Positions 26,618-39,928 of a stretch of DNA of 64,000 bases are shown in pieces. Below the pieces are notes generated by a model. The model had not been told where the DNA came from. It searched no databases and was given only the letters and a program-made list of their open reading frames with translations. Made by a program: the position numbers and the translations under genes. Positions within the stretch are counted from its first letter, which is position 1. Each line of letters opens with the position of its first letter. Source of the DNA: Uloborus plumipes (lineage: Eukaryota > Arthropoda > Arachnida > Araneae > Uloboridae); NCBI GenBank assembly GCA_038373865.1, contig JAXGGA010005508.1:1-64000 (forward strand), read 5' to 3'.

Positions 26618-27214
26618 CGGGCATTTTACGGTATTTGTGACATAGGGAACTCCGTAACAAAACTTTTTAAAAGTTTGAAATTTTTGTATATATTGAAAAA
26701 GTACATTCTAAAGTATATAAATATCGTATTTTTTTCCATATTTCACTTTATATTATGGTTGTAATTGCACTCAGAACATTGAAAATGCAATTTTCACTGT
26801 TACGGACTCTCCATTGAATTTTTATTTAAATCTGGCTTAAACCCATTTTTAAGCCAAAACTGGTACTTGAGACAGATAAAATAAAGGCTAACCTCTAATA
26901 TAGCTAATAATTTTAATCAAAAAGTACGTTCTATAAAAAATTACGGAATGTGAAACTGATGACTGTAGAGTCCGTAACAATAATTGGAATAAAAGTTTAA
27001 TTTTTAAAGAAAAATTCAATGTAGAGTCCGTAACGGCTAAAATTGCATATTCAATGTTCTGAATGCAATTACAAACATAATATAAAATGAACTATGAAAA
27101 CAATATGATATCCATATACTTTAGAATGTACTTTTTCAATATATATAAAAATTTTCAACTTTTAAAAGGTTTTGTTAAGGACATCCCTATGTCACAAATA
27201 TCGTGAAATGCCCC
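26618..27214. mobile_element. Long-TIR MITE with TCCGTAAC motifs
   Basis: The left arm (about 26618-26825) starts GGGCATTTTACGGTATTTGT; the right arm (about 27010-27214) is its inverted copy, ending ATCGTGAAATGCCCC. TATA lies on both sides. Four copies of TCCGTAAC or its complement mark the arms and the centre. Arms of about 200 bp with some divergence and no ORF fit an old MITE, probably TA-targeting. Confidence 0.75.
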
Positions 27215-28364
27215 TATAGCAAATGCAAGTTTGCAATTGAAAACTTTTACCCTTTTTCAAGTGGAACTGTTCGTGAGCACGGCCTTCATGGACAGACGGC
27301 ACACTGAATTGCTTGGGAACCTACTAAGCAAAATCCTTATGATATCCCAAGGCAGCAATTTTACTTTGATCTGCATTCCCTTACTGTTTTCCACTGAGCG
27401 GTCATGAAATGATTAAATTTTCGTGAAAAATATTATTGCTAGAAATGAGAGAGTGGGAGTACTTGATCCACCAGGGGACTAGCTTCCCCTCTCAAACAGA
27501 ATCTTGATGCTGACTAATTTATAGAACAGCCATGGTACGTTTTTATGTTCTAGAGTCAGACGACCTGTTTTGCGCATGCTTTTGAGGTTGCCTTTCATTG
27601 CCAATTTTCAGTGGCTCATTAGCTGTATCCAAGAAGCAAAGAAGTACATGCATTGTTTTTATTACGTGGTACAATATTCGAAAAGAAGTTACAAGTGCGA
27701 TAATTTTGAAATATGCTCGAAAAGTGTATATGCAGATACCTAATTAATTTGAATCACTAATTTTCGCTGATTGATGTTGTCAATTCAGAAATATTCTTAG
27801 CGTTTATGACGTTAAAATACTAGTTTCTTCCGTTACTTATGGTAAATATATTGAAGTTCGAGTATTCTATTAAGATTTGAAATCTGTTTAATGTTTACTT
27901 TTTGGATTTTACTTAATCTTTGATCCAAAAAGAGGATAAAATGAGTTATTTTAGCAATGTTAGTTCTTTCTTACATTAGAATTTATTTATTTCTTTATTT
28001 GTGAGCAATATTTATTTTAGTAGCGCGCTCTTGTTTTCGCAAAAACGGACGTTTTTGCATGTATTTTGGACAATTAACCCCGCCCACCTAGAATCAAGCG
28101 TCCTCGTATGGAGGGCACTAGTTAATTTTACCTACTGTCATATTTCTTTTGAAATATTTTATTTTCATTTATCTGCTTGAAAAATAAAATAGCTGAAATA
28201 TATTAAAATTTTCTTAATTTCTCCAACAGCTTTTCGATTATAGAAGGATAAATCGAGAATGAAATGCTGCATAACAAATATTTTTCTTATTAAAAATAAT
28301 TTAAAAAAAGCTATAAAAATTATTGTTCCAAAACCAAAAAATAAATAAATATAAAACATTTTAA
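27215..28364. other. Non-coding stretch, nothing recognised
   Basis: AT-rich, no ORF of note. A slightly GC-richer patch at about 28020-28110 contains GCAAAAACGGACGTTTTTGC, an almost perfect palindrome at 28038-28057. Confidence 0.5.
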
Positions 28365-28680
28365 AATTAGCTGTATTAATGTTGTTTTAACAGTATAATA
28401 CAGCTAATTTTAAAAATAAACTAAAAATTGCTAATTTTAGTTTATAAACGTGTATTTTACAGCTTTTTACTGGAACCTCTGTAGCCAGTATTATGCTTAT
28501 GTTTTTACAGTATAGTACAACTTAATTTTACGGCACCAAACTGAAAAATTGTTAACTTTACCGTAAGAAACTGTAAAATTGCTAGTTTTACAGTTTATTA
28601 ACTGTGAATTTTATTTTTAAATTTTAACATCAGCTGCTTATATTATAGTGTAAAAACAACAGTTTATTTTTCGCCGTGTA
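28365..28680. repeat. ACTGTAAAA repeats, two worn units
   Basis: Two adjacent units with 'ACAGTATAATACAGCTAATTTT', 'TGGAACCTCTGTAGCCAGTATTAT' type words shortened by decay, and a 'TGTAAAAACAACAGTTTATTTTT' right end. Same family as at 21466, 40575, 50342, 60019, 60724 and 61776. Words quoted here are split in the source by small changes. Confidence 0.6.
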
Positions 28681-28771
28681 TAGTTAGGATTAAGAGACCT
28701 ACACTTAAAGGAAAGAGAAGTTTTATTTTAATGAGTACCTAAATCCATCATCTATATTATTTACTCATATA

Positions 28772-29379
28772 GGGTCATTCCATGAAAATGTCAACCTCAG
28801 CCGAAGAAAAAAAAATACCGAAGTGAAAAAAGTATCAAAAAATAAATGAATAAATACATAAATAAAAATCATACAACATAAGAAGTTTAAAAAATTGAAA
28901 AATTATTGTAATTATCACTGAGATTAGCCATAATAAATAGTTTGTAGTGTGTCAATACTGCTTATTATTAGATGGTTACGTTAGTCACACTCCATCTTGA
29001 GTAAAAGTGACACTTAAGACTAAAAAAAATTAAGATTTAATAAATGTGTTTTATGTTTTTAAAAGCCAACTTTACACAGTTTTCAAATATATCATTCAAT
29101 TTTTAACACTTGCTTAACTTTGAGAAATTTTTGCCTCACAACATGAGTATTAATTTCAGGGTTGCAAAAATGTTACGTTAGTCACGCTGCTATTTTGGTT
29201 GAAAAAGTATCTACTGTCAGTAATTTTGTTTTACATTCTTAGCAGAAATGATACATAGATACCATGTACATTGTAAATCCACCAGCATAACTAAAAAATA
29301 TTTTTTATCCTTTAAATTAAAAGTAAACACAGTTACAAAATCAGCTCTGAATGTTACGTTAGTCACTATGGAATGACCC
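28772..29379. mobile_element. GGGTCATTCC MITE, copy A
   Basis: Ends GGGTCATTCCATG and TATGGAATGACCC are inverted repeats, with TATA on both sides. The interior repeats TTACGTTAGTCAC three times (about 28976, 29172, 29352). A closely similar copy of the same length lies at 39929-40534. No ORF. Target duplication is 4 bp here and 5 bp in the other copy, so the superfamily stays open. Confidence 0.85.

Positions 29380-30640
<1,261 letters not shown>

Positions 30641-30729
<89 letters not shown>
30641..30729. repeat. (AT)n microsatellite, middle segment
   Basis: About 89 bp of AT dinucleotides between the hAT-like element and the 5' LTR of the gypsy element. Confidence 0.95.
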
Positions 30730-30733
<4 letters not shown>

Positions 30734-30998
30734 GGAATGAGTGGCAACACTTAAGAGAGCGCGCGTAACACCGCCCTCTAGCGAGCATAAGAGATCGAGC
30801 GAGCATTAAGACACCGACAGTGGATGTAGAAGCACGCGTCCGTTCTGTTCCTCGACGCGCAAGCGTACGTGCCTGTTACTATGTGTTACAACTGTACTAT
30901 GTGTTATGTGGATTAATAAATGTTCTGTGATGTTGACGACGCTCTCATCATTGCTGGGAACCGGCGGGCGGACACCCTAGACACGAACCGACCCTACA
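30730..30998 (+). repeat. 5' LTR of the gypsy element
   Basis: Begins TGTAGGAATGAGTGGCAAC and ends CCGACCCTACA. It is CG-rich compared with the region. AATAAA near 30915 is a likely polyadenylation signal. I see no TATA box, so transcription probably uses an initiator-type start. Confidence 0.95.
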
Positions 30999-31001
30999 AC
31001 G

Positions 31002-31019
31002 TGGGAGCCCGGCCTCAGC
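31002..31019 (+). promoter_or_regulatory. Candidate tRNA primer-binding site
   Basis: TGGGAGCCCGGCCTCAGC starts three bases after the LTR. TGG would pair with the CCA end of a tRNA. I cannot name the tRNA from sequence alone. Confidence 0.45.
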
Positions 31020-31055
31020 AACATGATGCGTCTACAACGTTCAGCAGCATGATGC

Positions 31056-31410
31056 GCCTACAACGATGTCCCGACCCTTGGGAACTACAACGCCATATGT
31101 TCTTCACCAGTTAATATCGAAAGAAAAAGTGTATCGCCGATTTCTCCGCCTACAACGACGTCCCGACCCTTGGGAATGCTACAACGCCATATGTTCTTCA
31201 CTGGTTAATATCGAAAGAAAAAGTGTATCGCCGATATCTCCGCCTACAATGATGTCCCGACCCCTGGGAGTGCTGCTGCGTAATGTGTTCTTCACCGGTT
31301 GATATCGAAAGAAAAAATCGCCGAATTCCCCGCTGTGTGTGCAACGATATCCCGACCCCCGGGAGTGCTACGACGCCATTCACCGTTTCACCGCTAAACA
31401 CCGTTAATTC
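31056..31410 (+). repeat. Tandem repeat in the gypsy leader, about 94-bp unit
   Basis: Four units start near 31056, 31148, 31242 and 31339. Each carries TCCCGACCC(T/C)(T/C)GGGA, then TACAACGCCATATGTTCTTC or a variant, then ATCGAAAGAAAAA. The last unit is degenerate. Further on, shorter direct repeats (TTCATCAA(G/A)ATTGTGCTT at about 31556 and 31589; ATAAAGAATTTCGTT twice) extend the repetitive leader. Role unknown; packaging or translation control is possible. Confidence 0.85.
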
Positions 31411-31821
31411 ACCGTGATTTCGCCGAAAGAAAAAAAAAATTAAAGGAATCTACAATTCTATCTCCAATTGAATCATCGACGATTTCCACCGCCTGCATGC
31501 GAAACAACAGTGTGCCGTTTCGACAACAAAACCGTTTCGTAACTAAAGTGTGTGTTCATCAAGATTGTGCTTTAAGTGTGTTAATATGTTCATCAAAATT
31601 GTGCTTCAAATGTGTTCATAAAGAATTTCGTTTTCAAGTGATTATAAAGAATTTCGTTATCTACGCCGTCACGTGACATCTGCTGAATTTTTCCCCGCTT
31701 ACCTCTCCCGAGAAAAGAAAAATAAAAAAACCGCAAGAGTGAAAACATTTCAGCGCCTATTTTGTTTTTTTGTTGTTGGCTAATTTTGATATTCACGATA
31801 AGATTTTTTTTTTTCTCGCCG

Positions 31822-32019
31822 ATGAAAATATCGTTTCAAATTGAAGTGAATTGTTTATTTTTATTTATGCTGTTTCATGTTATGTTTTTGGTAAAATATC
31901 CACGGTATGCATTTTTAATTTTTATCATTGCTATATTTGTATGCTTCACGGTGCTTTTTATCTATACTCTTTACTTTTGGTATTCAATAATTGTATGGTA
32001 TACAGGGTATGTCAAATAA
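31822..32019 (+). other. Small hydrophobic upstream ORF in the gypsy leader
   Basis: From the ATG at 31822 a 65-residue frame is almost wholly hydrophobic (for example FLIFIIAIFVCFTVLFIYTL) and could form two membrane spans. It ends 100 bp before the gag start. Hydrophobic peptides arise easily from T-rich DNA, so it may be chance; it could also act as an upstream ORF that lowers gag translation. Confidence 0.2.
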
Positions 32020-32119
32020 GGTATTAGTAATTTTTCACAAATTTACATATTCTGTCAGTATTAAAAATTTCTAAGGTTAATTTTTCCCCCACAAAATAGT
32101 ACATCCGCATTAGTTAAAA

Positions 32120-35100
32120 ATGGCATACTTACTACGTTTCAAAAAAGACGATTTAATAGAGCTGTCGAAAAAGTTAGGACTTGTCGTAGAGGAAGAGGAC
32201 ACGAAAATAAAGCTAAAGAATAAAATTATCAAACAAGAGGGCTATGTAGAGGAAGACGTCAAGGCTCTGCTAGACGCTATCCAAGAAGAAAAAGATCTCG
32301 AAAAATTAAGAATCCAAGAAGAAAAAGATCTCGAAAAATTAAGAATCCAAGAAGAAAAAGATCTCGAAAAATTAAGAATCCAAGAAGAAAAAGATCTTGA
32401 AAAATTAAAAATTAAAGAGGAGAAAGATCTCGAAAAATTTAAAATCCAAGAAGAAAAATTAAGAATACAGGAGGAAAGGGAGTTCGAACTTGAAAAATTA
32501 AGAATACAAGAAAATAGGGAACTCGAATTGGAAAAGTTAAGAATACAAACACAACAGCAACTGAATGCATATAATCAAACAGAAAATATCGCAACGCCGC
32601 CGGCTAAATTTGTTCACGAAGCTTTCCACAAATTTAATATGAAGGATGATATTAGCTTAAATTTAACACTGTTCGAAAGACATGCTGAATTAATTTTGCT
32701 GCCGAAGAAAGACTGGGTCCAACGACTTATAGGATTGATTCCGATTGACGTAGCTCACATGATCGCCCGAGAACCCGCAGAAAAGGCCAATGACTACGAC
32801 CACGTAAAAAGTCTGCTATTAAAAAGATTTAAATTGTCTCCAGAAAAATTTCGCCAACTATTTGTTTCGCATCGAAAAGTCACCGAACACACATGGTCAG
32901 ATTATTACAACGAACTGAAGACTTATTACGAAGGATGGATTTCAGGCCTTAAGATAGAAACTTTCGAGAAACTCAACGAATTAATTATAGCCGACCAAAT
33001 GAAGAGAAAAGCGCCGTACGAGTTCAAAGAACATTTTCTAGATGAATGGGCAACCATTAATTCACCAATTGAGTTAGCAAGGAAATTCGAAGAGTATGAA
33101 GACGTACAAAGAACATTGAAGCCAAAACCGTTCCATGCTTATCGAGAACCATACGCAGTAAGAAATAATTCACCGAAGAACCAAGAACATTTAAGAAACG
33201 AAGGATATAAGTGCGAAAGAAAACCGTTCTATTCTAATCGAGACTCATACACCGAGAAAAACAATTTACCGAACAAAATGATATGCTGTTTTTGCCGAAT
33301 GCCAGGTCATTACGGTGCAGAATGTCGAAATCGCCCTAGTACGAAGAATAGCAAACCTCCGACCACCGAGATACAACTTTGCTCTGGAAAATCAGAAGAA
33401 AAATACGGTACGAAGAAAGTAACCCTCAGAAACAAAGTTTTCAATGCATTGATTGACAGTGGTAGTTCTGTCAGCCTCCTACGTGAAGATATCAGCAAAA
33501 AAGTCGTAAAACCCTCCGAACTTTCAAAAGAAACATTAATACTTACCGGCTTCGGAAATTCACAGGTAGAAACTAAAGGTTCGTTTGAAGAAGAAATTGA
33601 ATTGGATAAGGAAAAGTATAATTTGACATGGCATGTTGTCCCTAAGCGGCAGCTGGGATTTGAAGCGATCATAGGAAGAGATATCCTACAACAAGCATCA
33701 GTCGAATTTGCTAAAGACGGAATCAAATTCATCAAGAGAGAAAAGCAAGTTTGGTCTATGCATGCGCAGCTATTTGAAGCCAGAACGCAAGACGAAATCG
33801 ATGTCAAACATGTTTCAAACCCGAAAATAAGGGAAGACTTATCGGAATTAATCTCTAATTATACGCCAAAGAAAACTGAAACAACAAGTGTATCAATGAA
33901 AATCATTTTAAAAGATGACATTCCGGTTTACCAGTCAGCGCGCCGACTATCATTCTCCGAGAATCAAGTTGTAAACAAACAAATTGACGAATGGCTAGAA
34001 CAAGGAATAATACGACCCAGCTCATCAGAGTACGCAAGTCCAATTGTACTGGTAAAAAAGAAAGATGGAAGCACCAGATTATGCGTGGATTACAGAAAAC
34101 TAAACCGCAAACTCGTCAAAGATAGATTTCCACTACCATTAATAGACGACGTCTTAGACAAGCTTCAAAGAGCTAAAGTTTATTCGACACTTGATTTAAA
34201 AAACAGATTTTTTCACGTAAACGTAAACGAAGATAGCAAACAATTCACCTCTTTTGTCGTTCCAGATGGACAGTTTGAGTTTAATAAAGTCCCTTTTGGT
34301 CTCAGTACAAGCCCCAGTGTATTCCAGAGATTTATCTTCAGTATTTTCCGAGAACTTATGCGAAAAGGCATTGTAATCATCTATATGGACGATTTAGTAA
34401 TTTCAGCGAAAGACGAAAGAGAGGGACTGGAGAAGTTGAAGAAAGTCTTCGAAGTTGCTTCAAAATTTGGTTTGGAAATAAAATTTTCCAAATGTCAATT
34501 TTTACAAAGAAAAATTGAATTTTTGGGTCACATTATCGATAACGGAACAATTCTTCCATCTTCAGCTAAAACACTAGCAGTGAAAAAGTTTCCCATACCT
34601 ACTACGGTTAAGCAAGTCCAAAGTTTCCTAGGCCTCACCGGCTATTTCCGCAAGTTTATTCCGGAATATTCTAAAATAGCAAAACCATTAAGCGACTTGA
34701 CAAGAAAGGACAAGCCATTTGTATTCGATCGAACTCAAATCGAAGCGTTTGAAAAGCTGAAGAAATTGTTAACGGAAAGTCCAGTGTTGAGTATTTTCAG
34801 ACCGGGAAGAAATACCGAGTTACATGCAGATGCAAGCCAACATGGCTACGGGGCTGTTTTATTACAAGAAGACGACGATGGAAAATTGCATCCTGTTCTA
34901 TACATGTCCCAGAAAACCACTCCGGCTGAAGAAAAATATAGTAGTTACGAGTTAGAAGTCCTTGCTGTCGTCACAGCTCTAAAAAAATTTCGTACTTATC
35001 TTCTAGGCAACCCCTTTAAAATTATGAGCGATTGTTCAGCATTCCAAAAGACTATGGATAAAAAGGACTTAGTTACCCGAATAGCTAGATGGGCCCTCCT

Positions 35101-36397
35101 TTTGGAAGAGTTCGACTACGAAATAATCCATCGACCCGGCAAGCGGATGCAACACGTAGATGCCTTAAGCAGAAATCCAGTAGCCGTAATTACGGATGAT
35201 ACTCTCACCGCAAAATTGAAACGGGCTCAACAACTAGATGAAAATGTCCAACAATTAAAATCCCTCCTGAATAGTGACGCACAAGACTTTTTCGAAAGAA
35301 ATGACATTTTATACAAATATGAAAACGGCCGCGAATTAATTGTTGCACCGAGAGATATGCAAAGTGAACTCATTAAATTGGCTCACGACAAAGGACATTT
35401 TGCAGCAACGAAAACTGAAGAGATCGTTAAATTGGACTTTTTTATCCCAAATTTAACAAAACGCGTGCAAGACGTGATTAGAAATTGTGTACCATGTATA
35501 CTAGCAAATAAAAAGAGTGGAAAAAAGGAAGGATTCTTAAACCCTATTCCTAAAGAAGATATACCGCTAAGCACCTATCATGTTGATTTCATAGGCCCTA
35601 TGCCTTCAACAAACAAAAAATACCAGCACATCCTAACCGTTGTTGACGGATTCACAAAGTTCACCTGGCTTTATCCATCTAAATCCACTTCTGCGGAAGA
35701 TGCACTCGAAAAATTGAGACTGCAACAAAAAACTTTCGGAAACCCCTCAAGAATAATAACCGACCGAGGACCAGCATTCATCGCTAAAGCTTTTAAAGAC
35801 TATTGTGAAGACGAGAAAATACTTCATCTGCCAATAGCAACTGGAGTACCCCGAGGGAATGGCCAGGTCGAGCGAGTACACCGCACGCTTATACCAGTTC
35901 TCACCAAACTATCCATCGAAGACCCAACCAAATGGTACATGTACGTAGACAAACTACAAAGAACGCTTAACAGCACCTCCAACCGAAGCACCAAGCGGAC
36001 TCCTTTTGAGCTGTTGGTGGGCACCAATATGAGAAACAAAGAAGACCTTCATATACAAGAACTATTGTTGGAAGAATACCTAGAAGAATTAGATGAAAAT
36101 CGAAATCTGCTCCGACAAGAAGCGAAGAAAAACATCCAAAAAGTTCAAGCTGAAAATAGAAAAGCGTACGATAAAAAGCGTAAGAAAGCTTCTGAATACC
36201 ATGTAGGAGATTTGGTGGCAATCCAACGAACTCAGTTTGGAACAGGGTTAAAATTGAGACCGAGATTTTTGGGACCCTACAAAATAGTAAATGTTAAGCC
36301 AAAAGATAGGTACGACGTACAGAAAGTAGGTACTCATGAAGGTCCTAACTCAACCACATCCTCGGCTGATATGATGAAATTCTACTCCCAAACATAA
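32120..36397 (+). CDS. gag-pol: Gag-Pol polyprotein of a Ty3/gypsy retrotransposon
   Basis: A single 1425-codon frame codes for both capsid and enzymes, with no frameshift or stop between gag and pol. The start ATG sits in AAAATGG. Order: hendecad coiled-coil repeat at residues 56-143; capsid-like helical region about 160-330; CCHC zinc knuckle C389-C392-H397-C402; aspartic protease with DSG at 446-448; reverse transcriptase about 590-800 with catalytic D692 and YMDD at 755-758; RNase H with D904, E944, D971 and D1014; integrase with HHCC zinc site H1089, H1093, C1123, C1126 and catalytic triad D1156, D1215, E1251 (D-D-35-E spacing); GPY module at 1385-1387. Every catalytic residue I checked is present, so the element may be active. 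In family terms it copies its RNA into DNA in virus-like particles and inserts it in the nucleus. The long antisense frame at 33310-33807 is a shadow. Confidence 0.97.
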   Translation: MAYLLRFKKDDLIELSKKLGLVVEEEDTKIKLKNKIIKQEGYVEEDVKALLDAIQEEKDLEKLRIQEEKDLEKLRIQEEKDLEKLRIQEEKDLEKLKIKEEKDLEKFKIQEEKLRIQEEREFELEKLRIQENRELELEKLRIQTQQQLNAYNQTENIATPPAKFVHEAFHKFNMKDDISLNLTLFERHAELILLPKKDWVQRLIGLIPIDVAHMIAREPAEKANDYDHVKSLLLKRFKLSPEKFRQLFVSHRKVTEHTWSDYYNELKTYYEGWISGLKIETFEKLNELIIADQMKRKAPYEFKEHFLDEWATINSPIELARKFEEYEDVQRTLKPKPFHAYREPYAVRNNSPKNQEHLRNEGYKCERKPFYSNRDSYTEKNNLPNKMICCFCRMPGHYGAECRNRPSTKNSKPPTTEIQLCSGKSEEKYGTKKVTLRNKVFNALIDSGSSVSLLREDISKKVVKPSELSKETLILTGFGNSQVETKGSFEEEIELDKEKYNLTWHVVPKRQLGFEAIIGRDILQQASVEFAKDGIKFIKREKQVWSMHAQLFEARTQDEIDVKHVSNPKIREDLSELISNYTPKKTETTSVSMKIILKDDIPVYQSARRLSFSENQVVNKQIDEWLEQGIIRPSSSEYASPIVLVKKKDGSTRLCVDYRKLNRKLVKDRFPLPLIDDVLDKLQRAKVYSTLDLKNRFFHVNVNEDSKQFTSFVVPDGQFEFNKVPFGLSTSPSVFQRFIFSIFRELMRKGIVIIYMDDLVISAKDEREGLEKLKKVFEVASKFGLEIKFSKCQFLQRKIEFLGHIIDNGTILPSSAKTLAVKKFPIPTTVKQVQSFLGLTGYFRKFIPEYSKIAKPLSDLTRKDKPFVFDRTQIEAFEKLKKLLTESPVLSIFRPGRNTELHADASQHGYGAVLLQEDDDGKLHPVLYMSQKTTPAEEKYSSYELEVLAVVTALKKFRTYLLGNPFKIMSDCSAFQKTMDKKDLVTRIARWALLLEEFDYEIIHRPGKRMQHVDALSRNPVAVITDDTLTAKLKRAQQLDENVQQLKSLLNSDAQDFFERNDILYKYENGRELIVAPRDMQSELIKLAHDKGHFAATKTEEIVKLDFFIPNLTKRVQDVIRNCVPCILANKKSGKKEGFLNPIPKEDIPLSTYHVDFIGPMPSTNKKYQHILTVVDGFTKFTWLYPSKSTSAEDALEKLRLQQKTFGNPSRIITDRGPAFIAKAFKDYCEDEKILHLPIATGVPRGNGQVERVHRTLIPVLTKLSIEDPTKWYMYVDKLQRTLNSTSNRSTKRTPFELLVGTNMRNKEDLHIQELLLEEYLEELDENRNLLRQEAKKNIQKVQAENRKAYDKKRKKASEYHVGDLVAIQRTQFGTGLKLRPRFLGPYKIVNVKPKDRYDVQKVGTHEGPNSTTSSADMMKFYSQT
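32285..32449 (+). repeat. 33-bp minisatellite in gag (five units)
   Basis: Five nearly identical 33-bp units encode the 11-residue repeat EEKDLEKLRIQ at residues 56-110, followed by three irregular versions up to residue 143. The high DNA identity shows recent expansion. An 11-residue period fits a hendecad coiled coil. Confidence 0.95.
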
Positions 36398-36596
36398 CTT
36401 TTTTAAATATATTTTTTAATTTCTTATATTTATCTTCGTAATGTTGTAAAATTGATTATATTTGTGTATGAATTTTCATATTGTAACCATGTTGTCTTTA
36501 TCGTATATTCACGTAATGTTTAATCGCGTTTTTTCCAAAATATTGTTAAATGTATGTTTCGTCACTGGGGGCCAGTTCCAGCAGGATGGCCGAACC

Positions 36597-37725
<1,129 letters not shown>

Positions 37726-38705
37726 CTGCCGTGCTAAGCGCAAAAGTGGTATCTGCAGTCGGGCTCAAACTGAAATAAAACGCTTTAAAGTTTTGCGCCA
37801 CCATGTATTTGATTCAGATGAAATTTCTTCAGAACTTTTTGAAAAATATTTCCCGTTCTCAAATGACCATATAAAATTGTATTTAGTATACGTCACAAAG
37901 CGCCACCTGGTGGCGATAACTCAATTTTTTATAAAAGTCCATATACGACTTTTGTGCTTAGCATTAGGGATGCATTGATAAGCAAATTGGCCTATTACCG
38001 ATTACCGGTTAATCGGCAGTGATAATCGGCCGATTAATCGGTCAAGACGATTAATGATTAAAATGGTTGTTTTCAGTACTACCAATTTCACCATTACAGT
38101 TTTTTCTTCGTTTTTTTTTTACAATTCTAACTTTTGAAATAGTTCCTAATTTTTTCTTCCATTTTCCTAATTCTCCCAAAATAATTTCAAAATTTTATCA
38201 AATTTCTCTGAAATAATTTTCATATTCTTGTCAATAATATTGCATTAACACATTGCTAATTATGTAAACTAGACATGAAAATTCAAAAACAAGGAGGCGA
38301 GCAAAGTCTGTGGCGAGCAATCCAATTTTGAAGTTCGTTTAGTTTCAATTTTTCAATTATTAGTAGCTATGTAATTCAATACTTTTATTCTTTGTGAAAA
38401 TTGAAGATTATCCAAAAGCAAGGAGAAAAGTATGACGCATGAAAAATGTTGCTACATTAACTATGTGCATTTTTATTCAAAATAGGAGAATTAATGTATT
38501 AAAAACTTTACATCAACGGTGAGGATTATTATTACTGATAATAAAATTATTCATCATAATTTCTTAGTAAAGGTTTACTTTAAAAAATAATATTTAAAAA
38601 ATATTTTTTCCGCCGATTAATCGGCCCGATTTTACCGATTATTAATAATCGGCAAAGTGGCCGATTATGGCCGATTAATCGGTGCATCCCTACTTAGCAT
38701 GGCAG
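37726..38705. mobile_element. TA-flanked MITE split by a hAT element
   Basis: The left end CTGCCGTGCTAAGCGCAAAA and the right end, whose complement reads CTGCCATGCTAAG then CACAAAAGTCGTAT, are inverted repeats flanked by TA (37724-37725, 38706-38707). The hAT element at 37965-38692 plus its 8-bp duplication lies inside the right terminal repeat. Without it the MITE is about 244 bp. TA duplication fits Tc1/mariner. Confidence 0.85.
37965..38692. mobile_element. Non-autonomous hAT-type element, copy 2
   Basis: Ends TAGGGATGCATTGAT and ATCGGTGCATCCCTA; CTTAGCAT is duplicated exactly at 37957-37964 and 38693-38700. The 8-bp duplication supports hAT. CCGATTAATCGG half-palindromes crowd both ends. 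It runs opposite to copy 1 at 4459-5384 and lacks that copy's nested MITE. No ORF. Confidence 0.9.
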
Positions 38706-39928
38706 TATTGTTGTTACTAATCCCCATGTCGAGCGTCCGACGCTAAACGAGATCTACACGAGATTGTACATCTTCAAAAAGTCAAAAAACAGTACTGAAG
38801 AACAAGGACAAGCACAGGACAAGCCCAGGCACATAAAGATATGTGATGAAAGGATTCGTCTATGTTGCATTTTGGGAAAAGAGAAGTTGTCAGATGGCCA
38901 CTCATCGATGATTTGTAATCGCACTAAGTCATGACATGAAGCATCATTTTGTATCATAGCAAAGTCTATACTTATAAATGTTTGTATTGCAATTCAGAAT
39001 CAAAACCCGTTCTCAAAATTCATAAGTCCGAAGGGCTATGAATTTCCGTATGAGAAATAAAGTAATGGATTTCCACATGAGAAAATCCATATGAGAAATA
39101 TAGATCTAAAGGGGTTTTGACTTGAAAATCTAATTTCATATTCACTTTTTACTAAGATCTAGTGATTTTCGATCTATCGCCTTTATTTTTAATAAAAAAT
39201 TGACTTAACGTTATTCTAAACTATTCAATTATTTATTGTGTTTCATTATGGTTTATTTAAACAAATATCCACAAAATGATTACTGTACTGGGAGAAAAGA
39301 TGCGGGAGGGGGGACGAAAACTGTAAAAGCAATCTAAGCTGGTAAGTATAATCGATATTTTGTGTTACTTACGAACATTGACATAAAGATAGAAAAAGAA
39401 AATAATAAAAAAAAGAAAGCATAATCAATACTGCTTATTCTTTAGCGGTAATGTCTTTTGCAAAAAACAATCCAGAAAGCTGCATTTCGAACGCAACTTG
39501 GGCAATATAAGACGGAAGTTTTTGTTGAAATTGAAAAAAAAAATTAAAATGGAAAAAGAAAAAAAAAACACTTCGAGACTAAGCTTCTTGCGTTTTAATG
39601 ATTCAAGTTCGCATTCGCACAATGCATAATAAATCAAATTCGTCTCCTGCTTTAAGTACACCTCCTTGCATCTCCATCGGAATCGCGCAAGGATGGTGGG
39701 TGCATTTTTTATGCACGTGTGCGCCTGAGGAGATCGCGAACGGGCACCACTGGGAATCGAAGGATTGCGCGGAGGAAATGAAGTAAATAAATCATGCTTA
39801 TGAAGAGGAGGAACCCTTCCCAAGACGGAATAGGGGGGCTGCTGCGTGCTCGCGCTGGTACCAGTGTGTGTTGCGAGTCGAGGGAGCATGAATCACGATA
39901 ATTTTTCAAAGTTTTTGGAAATGAGACT
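38706..39928. other. Non-coding stretch with a GC-richer island
   Basis: AT-rich to about 39590, then 39590-39890 is much less AT-rich, with CG-containing words such as GAGATCGCGAACGGGC. Open frames exist on both strands there (minus strand 154 codons over 39425-39889), without motifs I know. It may be a conserved regulatory element or a 5' exon; undecided. Confidence 0.4.

Noticed and set aside
33310..33807. 165-codon open frame antisense to gag-pol
   Set aside because: It lies wholly within the gag-pol gene on the other strand, has a skewed Ser/Leu composition and no motif; a shadow frame.
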